DNA of 5,745 nucleotides from Actinomycetota bacterium (GTDB lineage: Bacteria > Actinomycetota > Actinomycetes > Actinomycetales > Microbacteriaceae), in NCBI GenBank assembly GCA_018895315.1, contig JAHIOK010000359.1, forward strand, positions 1-5,745. Reading direction: 5' to 3'. The position numbers were made by a program, and so were the translations under genes. Shown in pieces: positions 5,525-5,745 of the stretch; within the stretch, counting starts at the first letter, position 1, and every line of letters starts with the position of its first letter. A model generated the notes under the pieces. That model was not told the origin of the DNA. It did not search any database and worked only from the letters and a program-made list of their open reading frames with translations.

Positions 5525-5665
5525 GTGTCGCAGCCAACGAACGCTCGAGACCAAGAGCCGCAGGAAGAAGGCAGTCCCGCGGACGCTGACACCACTGCGT
5601 CTACCGACCGGCTGCCCAAGACGACCGACGAGGCCGGACGTCCCGTCGACAACCCGTCCGGGTGA
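5525..5665 (+). CDS. Small acidic, probably disordered protein (46 residues), unknown function
   Basis: A GTG-initiated ORF, MSQPTNARDQEPQEEGSP..., ending in GRPVDNPSG. It is rich in Asp, Glu, Pro, Thr and Ser, with no hydrophobic segment, no cysteine and no recognisable domain, and is probably unstructured. Support comes mainly from an excellent AAGGAG ribosome binding site (5512-5517) with 7-nt spacing. A competing minus-strand ORF over the same bases lacks a comparable signal. The next start codon on the same strand is 50 bp downstream, so the two may form an operon, with this protein first. CTGAAT (5485-5490) is a weak -10 candidate without a -35. I do not recognise the gene. Confidence 0.65.
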   Translation: MSQPTNARDQEPQEEGSPADADTTASTDRLPKTTDEAGRPVDNPSG

Positions 5666-5715
5666 CAGCGAACCGCCACGGCCATGACCGCATCTTTCAG
5701 GAAGGCAACGAGAAC

Positions 5716-5745
5716 ATGAGCACCGAGCAGGGCCAGCAGCAGAAC
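5716..5745 (+). CDS. Start of an unidentified gene cut by the right edge (first 10 codons)
   Basis: ATG 5716 begins MSTEQGQQQN and stays open to the end of the window. An AGGAAGG ribosome binding site (5699-5705) lies 10 nt upstream. The Gln-rich polar start is too short to identify the protein. It is 50 bp downstream of the small acidic ORF on the same strand and may be co-transcribed with it. Confidence 0.6.
   Translation, partial: MSTEQGQQQN

Noticed and set aside
5684..5719. An 11-codon ORF (ATG 5684, TGA 5717-5719) overlapping the next start codon as ATGA, possibly a leader peptide
   Set aside because: No ribosome binding site before it, no notable codon run and no attenuator structure visible; the overlap alone is weak evidence.

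Overview
The window is GC-rich chromosomal DNA from an actinobacterium, most likely of the family Microbacteriaceae (Microbacterium-like). This rests on strong G/C preference at third codon positions, GTG starts, a groEL without an adjacent groES under a HrcA/CIRCE-type control region, and small actinobacterial families (DUF3263, membrane-anchored LytR_C protein). The genus is an inference from family content. The window looks like core chromosome. I see no mobile element, CRISPR array, tRNA, rRNA or phage gene, and no gene-free stretch over 300 bases.

Layout. Positions 1-971 (minus) hold the first 323 codons of groEL. Positions 1008-1068 are its control region: two CIRCE operators, one perfect and one degenerate, lying over a likely promoter. 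A 66-residue cold-shock protein (1120-1320, minus) lies just upstream and reads toward groEL, with two small hairpins between them. Next comes a minus-strand cluster transcribed from 3372 down to 1464: a DUF2332 protein, a DUF3263 protein 9 bp later, and a membrane-anchored LytR_C-domain protein. Diverging from it on the plus strand are msrB (methionine-R-sulfoxide reductase) and a YdjA-like nitroreductase joined by a 4-bp stop/start overlap. That pair has a GGAAC-N17-GTT sequence upstream resembling SigR/SigH thiol-stress promoters. A ten-helix YdcZ/DUF606 transporter converges on the nitroreductase, with only 2 bp between the stop codons and a palindrome containing both stops. At the right edge, on the plus strand, are a 46-residue acidic small protein with an excellent ribosome binding site and the first ten codons of another gene.

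The genes fit a housekeeping and stress theme: protein folding (GroEL), RNA chaperoning (Csp), repair of oxidised methionine (MsrB) and flavin redox chemistry (nitroreductase). I found no convincing new multi-gene system. The most interesting material is regulatory: the double CIRCE, the possible SigR-type msrB promoter, and a recurring -10-like CCAGAATGG word. In two genes that word sits exactly 6 nt before a start codon that lacks a usable Shine-Dalgarno sequence, suggesting leaderless transcripts. The DUF2332/DUF3263/LytR_C cluster has no known function.
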